Below are positions 23,011 through 31,345 of a stretch of 64,000 nucleotides of DNA, one piece after another. The stretch spans positions 124,001 to 188,000 of the forward strand of contig NZ_JAINZW010000005.1 of the NCBI RefSeq assembly GCF_020026895.1. Direction: 5' to 3'. The position numbers and the translations under genes were made by a program. This stretch comes from Novilysobacter selenitireducens (GTDB lineage: Bacteria > Pseudomonadota > Gammaproteobacteria > Xanthomonadales > Xanthomonadaceae). Within the stretch, counting starts at the first letter, position 1. Each line of letters begins with the position of its first letter. The notes under the pieces were generated by a model. That model saw only the letters and a list, made by a program, of their open reading frames with translations, was not told where the DNA came from and did no database searches.

Positions 23011-24234
23011 CTACTCCGTGACCGGCGCGTTGGATGCCGCGGGCGGCGACAGGCGCAGCAGGCGGCCACCGCTGCCTTCGCGTTCGTCCTCCAGCACCCA
23101 CAGGTCGCCGGCCGGGCCCTGCTCGACTTCGCGGATGCGCTGGCCCATGTCGAAGCGCTCGGCCTCGCGCGCGGACGTGCCGTCGAATTCCACCCGCACC
23201 AGCGCCTTCGACGACAGGCCGCCGATGAAGCCGTCGCCCTGCCAGTCGGTGAAGCGGTTGCCCGAATAGATGACGAAGCCGGCCGGCGAGATCACCGGTG
23301 ACCAGGTGATCTCCGGTGCGTTGAACTCGGGCCGGGTGTCGTGGTCGGGGATCTCGCGGCCGTCGTAGTGGTCGCCGTTGGAGACCACCGGGTAGCCGTA
23401 GTTCTCGCCGCGCTCGATCAGGTTGAGCTCGTCGCCGCCGGCCGGGCCCATCTCGTGGTTCCACAGCCGGCCCTGCGCGTCGAACGCCAGGCCCAGCGTG
23501 TTGCGGTGGCCCAGCGACCACACCTGCGCCGCGACATCGCCCTGATCGGCGAACGGGTTGTCGGCCGGCACGCTGCCATCGTCGTTGAGGCGGATGATCT
23601 TGCCCAGGTTGGACGCCATGTCCTGCGCGGGGTCGAACTTCTGGCGCTCACCCGAGCTGATCCACAGCTTGCCGTCCGGCCCGAAGGCGATGCGGTGGCT
23701 GTAGTGGCCGCGCCCGGTCACCTTCGGCACCTGGCGCCAGATGACTTCGAGATTCGACAGCGTGCCGCCGTCGGCGGTCAGCGCCAGAGTGCCGCGTGCC
23801 ACCACGCCGCCACGCGTGTCGCCCTCGCCGGCTTCCGCGTAGCTGAGGTAGACGGTGTTGTTGCGGGCGAAATCCGGGTGCAGCACCACGTCGCCGAGGC
23901 CGCCCTGGCCGCCGTAATCGACTTCCGGCACGCCGGCGACGTCGACCATGCGGGTGGCGATGGCGGTCTCGCCCAGCCACACCAGCTTCAGCGTGCCCGG
24001 CTTCTCGGTGACCAGCAGGCGCCCGTCGGGCAGGAAGGTCATCGCCCAGGGCTCGTTGAACTGCCCGATCTCGGTGGTGGAGAACGGGCCATCGCTGGTC
24101 TCGGTGGCGTCGGCTGCCGGCTCGGTCTGTGCGGGCGCTGCATCGTTCGTAGTGGTGCAGGCCGCAAGCAGCGCGGCAAGGCAGGCGGCGGCCAGCGGGT
24201 GGCGCACGCCGGCTCGGGACGTGGGTCGGGTCAT
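23011..24234 (-). CDS. yliI: PQQ-dependent aldose sugar dehydrogenase (YliI/Asd-like), lipoprotein
   Basis: A 407-residue six-bladed beta-propeller of the soluble glucose dehydrogenase family. A lipobox (LLAAC) sends it to the envelope. Family signatures are intact: LNEPW-type start ([14 protein letters not shown]), [24 protein letters not shown] (about 238-248), [15 protein letters not shown] and [13 protein letters not shown]. It oxidises aldoses with PQQ and Ca2+. No PQQ biosynthesis genes are in the window. Confidence 0.92.
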   Translation of the reverse strand: MTRPTSRAGVRHPLAAACLAALLAACTTTNDAAPAQTEPAADATETSDGPFSTTEIGQFNEPWAMTFLPDGRLLVTEKPGTLKLVWLGETAIATRMVDVAGVPEVDYGGQGGLGDVVLHPDFARNNTVYLSYAEAGEGDTRGGVVARGTLALTADGGTLSNLEVIWRQVPKVTGRGHYSHRIAFGPDGKLWISSGERQKFDPAQDMASNLGKIIRLNDDGSVPADNPFADQGDVAAQVWSLGHRNTLGLAFDAQGRLWNHEMGPAGGDELNLIERGENYGYPVVSNGDHYDGREIPDHDTRPEFNAPEITWSPVISPAGFVIYSGNRFTDWQGDGFIGGLSSKALVRVEFDGTSAREAERFDMGQRIREVEQGPAGDLWVLEDEREGSGGRLLRLSPPAASNAPVTE

Positions 24235-24268
24235 CGAATCCTCTCCGTGGGTGTAAAGGGCAAAACGG

Positions 24269-24766
24269 TCAGGCCATCACCTTGGACGCCTCGAACGGCA
24301 GCAGCCGCCCGCCAGCGCCGGTCATGGCCGGCGTTGCGGCATCGAGCAGCGGCTTGTCGCCGTCGACCACGACCAGGATGTTGCCGGCCTTGATCTCGGC
24401 GTCGAATTTGGCACGGATCGGGTCGGGCAGTGACGAGCCCACCAGTGCCGACGCCCAGCAGCCGACCATCGCGCCGGCCACGGTCATGGCCGCCGCGCCG
24501 GCCAGCGTCAGGCCGATCGGCGTGACCACGACCGCCACCAGCCCGGCCAGCAGCCCCGCGGCGCCGCCATAGCCCGCGCCGCGCACGGCGGCCGGCATGA
24601 AATCGGTGTCGGCCTCCTTGCGTTCGTTGGGGATGGATTCCAGCTCGATGTCCGAACGCGCGACCAGCAGCAGGTCGTCGTCCTCGATGCCGACGCCGCG
24701 CGCGGCATCCATCACCGCGGTGGCGGTGGCCAGGTCGGGCGTGCTGAATACGTGTCGGGTCTTCAT
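24269..24766 (-). CDS. hypothetical protein with glycine-rich hydrophobic core
   Basis: A 165-residue protein. Residues 1-60 are a small alpha/beta domain ([22 protein letters not shown]), 62-110 are a Gly/Ala-rich hydrophobic hairpin ([22 protein letters not shown]), and the end is an ILVVVDGDK strand region. It resembles DUF1269-type membrane-associated proteins, but the assignment is weak. AGGAG lies 5 nt before the ATG at 24766, which rules out the GTG two codons upstream. It is 34 bp upstream of the sugar dehydrogenase gene and probably in its operon. Confidence 0.75.
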   Translation of the reverse strand: MKTRHVFSTPDLATATAVMDAARGVGIEDDDLLLVARSDIELESIPNERKEADTDFMPAAVRGAGYGGAAGLLAGLVAVVVTPIGLTLAGAAAMTVAGAMVGCWASALVGSSLPDPIRAKFDAEIKAGNILVVVDGDKPLLDAATPAMTGAGGRLLPFEASKVMA

Positions 24767-24982
24767 CGGCACTCCTGTCCTCGTCTGCGTGTCAGGGCGC
24801 GCGTGGGGCGCGGCCGGGAGGCGCTGCAGCGGCGTACGTTCCCCGCCAGCCGCGCGCCCGCCAGCTTTGCGCCGGCGCGGTTACCGACGCGTGACGGGCG
24901 CCGGGGCGCGCGGGGTGTTCACGGCGGCGTCGCTACGCTCGGCGGCCCGTCCCGTCGGGACCGCCCCTTCCGGAGCCTGGCC

Positions 24983-25465
24983 ATGCGCATCGCGACCCGC
25001 GTCATTCCACTGCTGGCGGCTGCCCTCGTGGTGGCGTGCCAGGCCGATGCACCCGAGCCCGTGCTCGATACGGCATCGCCGGCCACCGCCGACACCGCGC
25101 TGCAGCCGGCGCGTTCGACCGACACCGCCACGGTGCCCGTGCCCGAGCCCGCCAATGCGGCGACGCCCGCGCCGGGCTTCGTCGACCGCACGTGGGTGGT
25201 GCAGGCGTCGTCGGCCGTCGCCGAAGGCACCACCTACCGGTTCAATGGCGATGGCCGGCTGGAGATCACCGGGCCGGACGGCGGCGCGCCCATGGCCGGC
25301 GAGTGGCGCGCGCTGGACGAGTCACGCATCGAGATGACCGAGGAGGGGATCGACTACACCGTCGACATCCTCGAGCGGGGCGATGCGCGCCTGCGGCTGC
25401 GCAGCCACAACCCCGGCGAGCCCGTCGACATCACGCTGGTGCCGGCCGCGGCGCCCGCCCAATGA
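24983..25465 (+). CDS. hypothetical lipoprotein, lipocalin-like C-terminus
   Basis: A 160-residue protein with lipobox ALVVAC, a Thr/Ala/Pro linker to about residue 65, and a beta-rich domain (RTWVVQASSAVAEGTTYRFNGDGRLEI, GEWRALDESRIEM) like small lipoproteins that gauge envelope stress or bind ligands. No family is certain. The CPXCG gene follows after 13 bp and is probably co-transcribed. Confidence 0.75.
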   Translation: MRIATRVIPLLAAALVVACQADAPEPVLDTASPATADTALQPARSTDTATVPVPEPANAATPAPGFVDRTWVVQASSAVAEGTTYRFNGDGRLEITGPDGGAPMAGEWRALDESRIEMTEEGIDYTVDILERGDARLRLRSHNPGEPVDITLVPAAAPAQ

Positions 25466-25478
25466 TGCGGGGCCGGTG

Positions 25479-25682
25479 ATGCTGCACGAGGTCGATATCC
25501 ACTGCCCCTATTGCGGCGAACCGCTGCAGCTGCTGGTCGACGCGTCGGAGGGCGACGCGTCGGAGGGCGACGCGCGGCTGGTGGAGGACTGCCACGTGTG
25601 CTGTCGGCCGATCGAACTGCAACTGCATGTCGACACCGACGGCACGGTCTCGGTTCTGGCTTCGACCGACAACGACGCGTGA
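25479..25682 (+). CDS. CPXCG-motif cysteine-rich small protein, second copy
   Basis: A 67-residue paralogue of the gene at 15812: CPYCG at residues 9-13, then a variant second pair in CHVCC instead of CPDC. Between them a 15-bp tandem duplication encodes DASEGDASEGDA. Zinc binding is likely by family; function unknown. The ATG at 25479 is in frame with an upstream open stretch that belongs to the other frame of the lipoprotein gene. Confidence 0.8.
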   Translation: MLHEVDIHCPYCGEPLQLLVDASEGDASEGDARLVEDCHVCCRPIELQLHVDTDGTVSVLASTDNDA

Positions 25683-26038
25683 GGCCGGGGCCGGCTAGCG
25701 ACCGGATCGCGGGCCGTGTGTCGGCGATGCCGCACCACCGGTCGAAGGAAACGTAAATGTTGTGTTCCGTTCATGTCGGCGGCGGCGCTCGATGTGGCTT
25801 GAACCGTGACCCGGCGCGCACTCGCAGGCGCCGTTGCGCCGCGCCTAGCGCGGACGGTTCAGCAGCGGGTTAAACGGATGTAATGCCGCGTTCCGCGAGG
25901 GGCGGGCGATTCATTCGGGGGTGGGCAGGGTGGGGCCCGTGCGGCAGCAGTGCACGACAAGACCGCGCACCGGGCATGGCCCGGTTGTCCCTACTTACCG
26001 GGTCCGCGCTGGACCCGGGCTTTTCCAGGAGATCCTCC
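25683..26038. other. 356-bp gap without a recognised gene
   Basis: No convincing coding frame. A small dyad GGGTCCGCGCTGGACCC lies at about 26001-26017, just before the EF-hand gene, and may influence its leader. A lower-GC patch (GGAAACGTAAATGTTGTG, near 25748) could hold a promoter, but no paired hexamers are clear. Confidence 0.4.
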
Positions 26039-26410
26039 ATGAACTTTTCCCCCCGCAAGACCGCGCTCGCCACCGTCGCCGCCCTGATGCTGGCCGCCCC
26101 GGCCGCCTTTGCACAGGAGCAGGCCGCCCCGCCGGCCGACCCGGCCCCCGTCGCCACCCCGGAACCGGCCCCGCAAGGCAACGCCATGAGCTGGACGGAC
26201 GTGGACACCAACAAGGACGGCAACGTCGGCAAGGACGAGTCGGCCGTGGTGCCGGCGCTGTCGCAGGTCTTCGACCAGGCGGACGCCGATGCCGACGGCC
26301 AGCTGACGCCGCCGGAGTACCAGGCATTCGTCGCCAAGGCGCAGGCCGGCGGCGCGGCCCCGGCGCCGACCGGTGGCGAGGCCGAAGCCCCCACCGACGG
26401 CGGCGAGTAA
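26039..26410 (+). CDS. secreted EF-hand protein
   Basis: A 123-residue protein. A signal peptide (AAPAAFAQ, about 1-25) and a Pro/Ala linker precede two EF-hand loops, DTNKDGNVGKDE (about 56-67) and DADADGQLTPPE (about 82-93), and a Gly/Ala-rich tail. It is probably periplasmic and calcium-binding, of the same general class as the gene at 22436 but without the polyacidic tail. AGGAG precedes the ATG and a strong terminator follows. Confidence 0.85.
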   Translation: MNFSPRKTALATVAALMLAAPAAFAQEQAAPPADPAPVATPEPAPQGNAMSWTDVDTNKDGNVGKDESAVVPALSQVFDQADADADGQLTPPEYQAFVAKAQAGGAAPAPTGGEAEAPTDGGE

Positions 26411-26487
26411 CGCTGGAGCCGGACCCGCGGTAGCGGGTCCGCTGGCCGCCCGGGAGCGACGAGTCCCGGTCACCGGCTCCCCTGCGT

Positions 26488-26523
26488 GGCGGGCGGTCTT
26501 CGGGGCCGCCCGCCTTTTTGTTT
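26488..26523 (+). terminator. intrinsic terminator after the EF-hand gene
   Basis: A 9-bp stem (GGCGGGCGG, 26488-26496, with 26506-26514) and a TTTTTGTTTG tail. This is the clearest rho-independent terminator in the window. Confidence 0.9.
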
Positions 26524-26586
26524 GCGACGACGGTGCAGCCCAGCGTGCAAAAGCCGTCGATCACGATGCGGCGTCATACTTGCGCC

Positions 26587-27342
26587 ATGAGTGCAGCCCA
26601 AGACGTCGGCACGTCCGGTGCCATTCGCCTGGTCGGCTTCGATGCCGACGACACGCTCTGGCGCAGCCAGGACTATTTCGACGCCGCGCAGCTCGAGTTC
26701 GAACGCATCGTCGGCGCCTATGTCGACCTGCAGGACGCGCGCGTCCACGAGCGCCTGTACGAGGTGGAGCGCGGCAACCTCGCCCTGTTCGGCTACGGCG
26801 TGAAGGGCATGGTGCTGTCGATGGTGGAGGCCGCCGTCGCGATCACCGATGCGCGCATCCAGGCGGTCGACCTGCATCGCATCGTCGGCCTGGGCAAGGA
26901 GCTGCTGCGCCATCCGGTCGAGCTGCTGCCGGGCGTGCCCGAAGCGGTGGAGGCGATCGCCGAGCATTTCGACGTGGTGCTGATCACCAAGGGCGACCTG
27001 TTCCACCAGGAAGCCAAGGTGCGCCAGTGCGGCCTGGCCGAGCGCTTCCGCCGGATCGAGATCGTCAGCGAAAAGGACCCGGGCACGTACGCGCGCGTGC
27101 TTGGGGAGTTCGACCTGCCGCCGGCATCGTTCGTGATGATCGGCAACTCGCTGCGGTCCGACATCGCCCCGGTGCTGGAACTGGGCGGCTGGGGCATCCA
27201 CACGCCGTACCACACGACCTGGGCGCACGAGGCGGTGGTGGACATCGCCGAAGACGCGCCGCGCCTCGTGCGCACCGCGTCGGCTGCGGATTGGTTCGAA
27301 GCCGTCGCACGCGTATCGCGGATGGCGGCAGCGGACCGCTGA
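26587..27342 (+). CDS. HAD-superfamily hydrolase
   Basis: A 251-residue phosphatase-like protein. Motif I is GFDADDTLW with nucleophile Asp19 and Asp21; motif II is VVLITKGD (about 135-142), motif III has Lys near EIVSEKDPGTY, and motif IV is MIGNSLRSDI. The cap region (35-110) is helical, as in YjjG/GS1-type enzymes. The substrate is unknown; small phosphomonoesters are likely. There is no signal peptide. Confidence 0.88.
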   Translation: MSAAQDVGTSGAIRLVGFDADDTLWRSQDYFDAAQLEFERIVGAYVDLQDARVHERLYEVERGNLALFGYGVKGMVLSMVEAAVAITDARIQAVDLHRIVGLGKELLRHPVELLPGVPEAVEAIAEHFDVVLITKGDLFHQEAKVRQCGLAERFRRIEIVSEKDPGTYARVLGEFDLPPASFVMIGNSLRSDIAPVLELGGWGIHTPYHTTWAHEAVVDIAEDAPRLVRTASAADWFEAVARVSRMAAADR

Positions 27343-27639
27343 GGTCGCGCACCCGCGATGGTGCGCGGCATCGTCAAGCGCGCTGGACGGGTTCGCAGTG
27401 CCGAGCGATGCGGTCGGCTACCGGGCCGGTGCGCTTCGACGATGACGGCGACGGAACAGACGAAGACCGCGACGGCCACTGACCGGCACGCCGTCTGAAC
27501 GCCGGGCTGCACAGCGCAGCCCTGTAAGCGTTTGCATCGGAATCGTTAAAAGCATGTTCATTGCCGCTCGGCCAAGGTCGTCTTCGGCAGCGCACCGTGC
27601 GGCTGCCGGAACACCGAAGAGATGAGAAGGAGAGCGCAG

Positions 27640-28098
27640 ATGAACACCGTGTCCCGCTGGTTCGCCCCGGTCGTCCTCGCCGCGGGTCTTGGCATCGCGG
27701 GCATGGCGCCCGCGCCCGCCCAGGCCCAGAGCAGCCATGACGTCGCCCGCGTCATCGTCGACGTCGCCGACGTGATCTTCCGCAGCGGCCAGCCGTACTA
27801 CCGCCATGGCAATTACGGGTACAACGACCGCCTGGTCATCGTGCGCGACCGATGGGGTCGTCCGACCTACTACCGCAACGCCCCGCGCCGCGTGGTCTAT
27901 CGCAACGGCCCGCCGTACGGAAACGCCTACGGCTATTACGCCAACGGCCCCGGCAGCCGCAACGTGCATTGCAAGAAGAACGGCCGCTGCGAGGTCCGCT
28001 ATTACGACCCGCGGTACGACCGCAAGCGCTGGGACCGCGATGACCGGTATGACCGCCGCGACCGTCGCCACGGCCGCCGCTGGCACGACGACGACTGA
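27640..28098 (+). CDS. secreted Tyr/Arg/Asp-rich protein (RcnB-like composition)
   Basis: A 152-residue protein with a signal peptide (PAPAQAQ, about 1-29) and a mature part rich in Tyr, Arg, Asn and Gly, ending in alternating Arg/Asp and a His/Asp tail (RRWHDDD). Composition recalls RcnB-type periplasmic proteins, but the conserved RcnB core is not convincing. AAGGAG precedes the ATG at 27640. The 297-bp gap before it holds only a short Asp-rich frame (27408-27482). Confidence 0.7.
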   Translation: MNTVSRWFAPVVLAAGLGIAGMAPAPAQAQSSHDVARVIVDVADVIFRSGQPYYRHGNYGYNDRLVIVRDRWGRPTYYRNAPRRVVYRNGPPYGNAYGYYANGPGSRNVHCKKNGRCEVRYYDPRYDRKRWDRDDRYDRRDRRHGRRWHDDD

Positions 28099-28150
28099 AA
28101 CCAGGGGCCTTGATGTGCCAAGCGCGGTCAGCGCTGGCCCCCATTTCCGG

Positions 28151-28184
28151 AACGGCGCCCCCTGCGGGTGCCGTTTCGCGTTTT
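28151..28184 (+). terminator. probable terminator after the secreted-protein gene
   Basis: AACGGC (28151-28156) pairs with GCCGTT (28170-28175), extended by a G-T and three G-C pairs around a 5-nt loop, then TTCGCGTTTTC. Confidence 0.6.
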
Positions 28185-28241
28185 CTGGCTTATCGTCACC
28201 GTATTCCCGGCCTCACGGGCCGCCACTGCTGGAGTAGACCG

Positions 28242-28727
28242 ATGAAAGGCAACTCAACGACTGGTGGTACCGGTAACCGGTGGCTGAAAGGGCGCCGCGC
28301 CGCGGCTGGCCTGGTCGCATCGGTGCTGCTCGGTGCATTGGCGCTCGCGCCGGTCAACGCACAAGGCCCCGTGGACTGTCGGTTGACGTTCGATCTCGCC
28401 GGCTGGTCGGTGTTCTACAAGACTGCATCGGGCACCGGAACGGTCACCTGTGACAACGGCCAGCGCATGGCCGTGAAGATCGAAACCCGCGGCGGCGGGC
28501 TGAGCGTCGGCAAGTCGAAGATCGAGAACGGCGTGGGCGAGTTTTCCGGCGTCAGCGACATCCAGGAGGTTCTGGGCACGTACGCCGCCGCCGAGGCGCA
28601 CGCCGGCGCGGCCAAGTCCGGCAGCGCCCAGGTGGTGACCAAGGGCGACATCTCGCTGGCGCTGGCGGGTACGGGCGAGGGCTGGGACGTGGGAGTGTCC
28701 TTCGGCGCATTCACGATTTCGCGGTGA
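28242..28727 (+). CDS. hypothetical secreted protein
   Basis: A 161-residue protein with a signal peptide (about 20-41, APVNAQG) and a beta-rich Gly-containing domain (DCRLTFDLAGWSVFYKTASGTGTVTC...) with a likely Cys46-Cys69-type disulfide. It recalls exported YSC84/DUF-type beta proteins, but I cannot name it. Its stop overlaps the GTG start of the next gene (GTGA), so the pair is translationally coupled. Confidence 0.75.
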   Translation: MKGNSTTGGTGNRWLKGRRAAAGLVASVLLGALALAPVNAQGPVDCRLTFDLAGWSVFYKTASGTGTVTCDNGQRMAVKIETRGGGLSVGKSKIENGVGEFSGVSDIQEVLGTYAAAEAHAGAAKSGSAQVVTKGDISLALAGTGEGWDVGVSFGAFTISR

Positions 28728-29317
28728 ACCCGGCACTGGATGCTCCGCACCGCCGCGGTGCGGGCGCGTGGTTGATGGCCGCCGCGTTGTGCGTTGCGAG
28801 CGTCGCGTCGTTCGCCCAGGCGCCGAAGCCCACCGCGTCAGCGCCGGTTGAGGTGGTGGGCACCGGCGACGTCTGGCTCGACAACTACCTGGCCGACGTC
28901 AATGTGTACGGCCGCCAGTACCGCGCGGCGTTCGTCGACGAACTGGTGCGCTACTACGCCGCGCCGCGCGCGATGGCCGTGCAACTGCTGGACGGGGATG
29001 GCTGGCGACCGGGCGACCTCTTCCTGGCGTGCGCGGTCGCGCAGCGGCGCGGGCGGCCCTGCCGGTACGTCGTGGAGCGGCTCGATGCCGCGCAGGGCTG
29101 GACGCCGCTCCTGCAGGCGCACGACATGGCGGCAGGATCGCCCGACCTGCACCGCATCAAGCGCGACCTCGTCGATACCTACCGCCGCTGGGCGCGACCG
29201 ATCCTGCTGGATGTCGCACTGCAGGCGGATTTCCCCGAGCGCGCGAAGGACCCGGCCAACCGCTTCGTCGCACCGGCACCGGCGCCGGCCCCGGCCGACG
29301 GAGAGGAACGGAACTAG
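28724..29317 (+). CDS. secreted protein, paralogue of the gene at 14822
   Basis: A 197-residue protein. The start is GTG overlapping the previous stop. A signal segment (about 14-32) precedes a core matching the 14822 product block by block: TGDVWLDNYLADVNVYG, RYYAAPRAMAVQLLDGDGW, CAVAQRRGRPC, AGSPDLHRIKRDLVDTYRRWARP. A short Ala/Pro tail replaces the long Gly/Lys tail of the paralogue. Conserved Asp, His, Arg, Trp and the Cys pair suggest a folded periplasmic domain. Function unknown. Confidence 0.78.
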   Translation: MNPALDAPHRRGAGAWLMAAALCVASVASFAQAPKPTASAPVEVVGTGDVWLDNYLADVNVYGRQYRAAFVDELVRYYAAPRAMAVQLLDGDGWRPGDLFLACAVAQRRGRPCRYVVERLDAAQGWTPLLQAHDMAAGSPDLHRIKRDLVDTYRRWARPILLDVALQADFPERAKDPANRFVAPAPAPAPADGEERN

Positions 29318-29321
29318 CGTC

Positions 29322-29738
29322 ATGCAGGCTGTCGACGATGTCGCGGGGACGCACACGCGCGCAGGCGGCTGCCATTGCGGCCGTGTGCGGTTCGAGGTCG
29401 ATGCGCCTGCCCCCGCGACGTTGTTGGACTGCAACTGCTCGATCTGTCGCATGACCGGCTACCTGCACCTGATCGTGTCGGAGACATCCTTCCGGCAACT
29501 TGAAGGAGGCGACGCGCTGGTCGAGTACCGCTTCAACACGGGCGTGGCGCGCCACCTGTTCTGCGGCCACTGCGGGATCAAGCCGTTCTATGTCCCGCGC
29601 AGCCACCCCGACGGCGTCAGCGTCAACGCCCGCTGCCTGGACGGAGGCGTTCCCGTCGACGCCCGCGTCGTTGCCTTCGACGACAATGACCGCGACACGG
29701 CCACGGCGGCATGGGCCGGTCTGTCCCGGCCCGGATGA
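29322..29738 (+). CDS. GFA/CENP-V family zinc protein
   Basis: A 138-residue protein of the glutathione-dependent formaldehyde-activating family. Zinc cysteines appear in GGCHCGRVRFE (residues 16-26), CNCSICR (about 37-43) and LFCGHCGIKPFY (about 80-91), the full set for two zinc sites. It may act on S-hydroxymethyl-glutathione or another thiol adduct; many members are uncharacterised. It is 4 bp after the secreted gene and 13 bp before the GNAT gene, so the three are probably one operon. Confidence 0.88.
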   Translation: MQAVDDVAGTHTRAGGCHCGRVRFEVDAPAPATLLDCNCSICRMTGYLHLIVSETSFRQLEGGDALVEYRFNTGVARHLFCGHCGIKPFYVPRSHPDGVSVNARCLDGGVPVDARVVAFDDNDRDTATAAWAGLSRPG

Positions 29739-29751
29739 GCGCAAACGACCG

Positions 29752-30282
29752 ATGAGCTGCACGTCCATGGACTCGCCCACCAACCCGCCCGAGGCGTCGC
29801 CAGACGGTGGCATCCGCGTGGTGGATTACGACCCGCGTTGGCGCGCCGATTTCGCCCGTCTCAACATCGAATGGCTGGAGCGCTGGTTCGTGGTCGAGCC
29901 CATCGATCGCGAGGTGCTGTCCGACCCGGAGACGCACATCCTCGCGGGTGGCGGCCGCGTCCTGTTCGCCGTCGACGGATGCGGCCATGCGCTGGGTACC
30001 GTGGCCCTGCTCCACGAGGGCGACGGCGTCTACGAGCTGACCAAGATGGCCGTCGACCCGGCGACCCGCGGCCGCGGCATCGGCCGGACGTTGATGCAGG
30101 GCGCACTGCGTACCTTCCGGTCGCTGGACGGCCGCGAACTGTTCCTGGAGTCCAGCAGCAAGCTGGCCCCGGCGATTGCGCTGTACCAGAGCGTCGGCTT
30201 CGTCCACCACCCGGCCCCGCGTCCCGGCTCGCACTACGCCCGTGCCGACGTCTACATGGTGTGGGAGCCCGCGGGCGGGTAA
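29752..30282 (+). CDS. GNAT-family N-acetyltransferase
   Basis: A 176-residue acetyltransferase. The acetyl-CoA loop is VDPATRGRGIGRTLM (about residues 102-116), preceded by the YELTKMAV strand and followed by the typical LYQSVGFVHH end (about 145-154). An in-frame ATG at 29767 is an alternative start. The substrate is unknown. It closes the run that starts at 28242. Confidence 0.85.
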   Translation: MSCTSMDSPTNPPEASPDGGIRVVDYDPRWRADFARLNIEWLERWFVVEPIDREVLSDPETHILAGGGRVLFAVDGCGHALGTVALLHEGDGVYELTKMAVDPATRGRGIGRTLMQGALRTFRSLDGRELFLESSSKLAPAIALYQSVGFVHHPAPRPGSHYARADVYMVWEPAGG

Positions 30283-30316
30283 GGCGGCGGGTCACGGCTC
30301 CGTACAATGGCCGGCC

Positions 30317-31345
30317 ATGACCTCCAATCCCCCGATCCAGGCCGACTACCTGCGCCTGTCCGTCGCGCCGATGATGGACTGGACGGACTCGCATTGCCGG
30401 GTCTTCCACCGGCTGCTGGCGCCGCACGCGCGGCTCTACAGCGAGATGGTGCATGCGAACGCCGTCATCCATGGCGACCGCGCGCGGCTGCTGGCGATGG
30501 ATCCGGTCGAACACCCGGTGGCGTTGCAGCTGGGTGGCAGCGACCCGGCGCTGCTCGCGCAGGCGGCCCGCATCGGCGCCGAGCGCGGCTTCGACGAGAT
30601 CAACCTCAACTGCGGCTGTCCGTCCGACCGGGTGCAGGCCGGCCGGTTCGGGGCGTGCCTGATGCGCGAACCGGTGCTGGTGGCCGAGTCCGTGGCCGCC
30701 ATGATCGACGCCGTGCCCGCGCACGTACCGGTGACGGTGAAGTGCCGGCTGGGCGTCGACGACGACCACGACTATGATCGCTTCGCCGCCTTCATCGATG
30801 CGATCGCGGACGCCGGTTGCGGCATGTTCGTGGTGCACGCGCGCAACGCGTGGCTGCAGGGGCTCAGCCCGAAGGAAAACCGCGAGGTGCCGCCGCTGCG
30901 CTACGACTGGGCGTACCGGCTCAAGCGCGAGCGGCCCGGCCTGGTGGTGCTGGTCAATGGCGGCATTGCCGATGCCGACGAGGCCACCGCGCACCTGGAG
31001 CACGTCGATGGCGCGATGCTCGGGCGCGCTGCCTACCACGACCCCTACCTGCTGCACGTGCTGGAGCACCGCTGGTTCGGCACGCCGCTGCGCACGCGCG
31101 GTGAGTTGCTGCGCGCGCTGCGTCCGTACGTCGAAGCGCAACTGGCCGGCGGCGTCTACCTCAAGCACATCGTCCGCCACCTGCTCGGCCTGTTCGCCGG
31201 GCAGCACGGCGGCCGCGCGTTCCGTCAGGTGCTGAGCGAAGGGGCGCACCGCCCCGGCGCCGACTGGCGACTGGTGGAGAAGGCGCTGTCGCTGACCGAG
31301 CGCGAGCCGCGCCAGCCGCTGCAGGTGGCCGGCGGGGCGGCATGA
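30317..31345 (+). CDS. dusA: tRNA dihydrouridine synthase A
   Basis: A 342-residue flavoenzyme that reduces U20/U20a in the tRNA D-loop. Signatures: SVAPMMDWTDSHCR (residues 15-28), LQLGGSDP, NLNCGCPSDRVQ with the general acid Cys101, VTVKCRLGVDD, VHARNAWLQGLSPKENR and NGGI. Length and motifs match DusA rather than DusB/C. The stop overlaps the next start by ATGA. Confidence 0.95.
   Translation: MTSNPPIQADYLRLSVAPMMDWTDSHCRVFHRLLAPHARLYSEMVHANAVIHGDRARLLAMDPVEHPVALQLGGSDPALLAQAARIGAERGFDEINLNCGCPSDRVQAGRFGACLMREPVLVAESVAAMIDAVPAHVPVTVKCRLGVDDDHDYDRFAAFIDAIADAGCGMFVVHARNAWLQGLSPKENREVPPLRYDWAYRLKRERPGLVVLVNGGIADADEATAHLEHVDGAMLGRAAYHDPYLLHVLEHRWFGTPLRTRGELLRALRPYVEAQLAGGVYLKHIVRHLLGLFAGQHGGRAFRQVLSEGAHRPGADWRLVEKALSLTEREPRQPLQVAGGAA

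Noticed and set aside
27408-27482. 24-codon Asp-rich frame as a gene
   Set aside because: No ribosome-binding site, no signal peptide and too short for a folded calcium-binding unit; kept only as a possible remnant in the findings.
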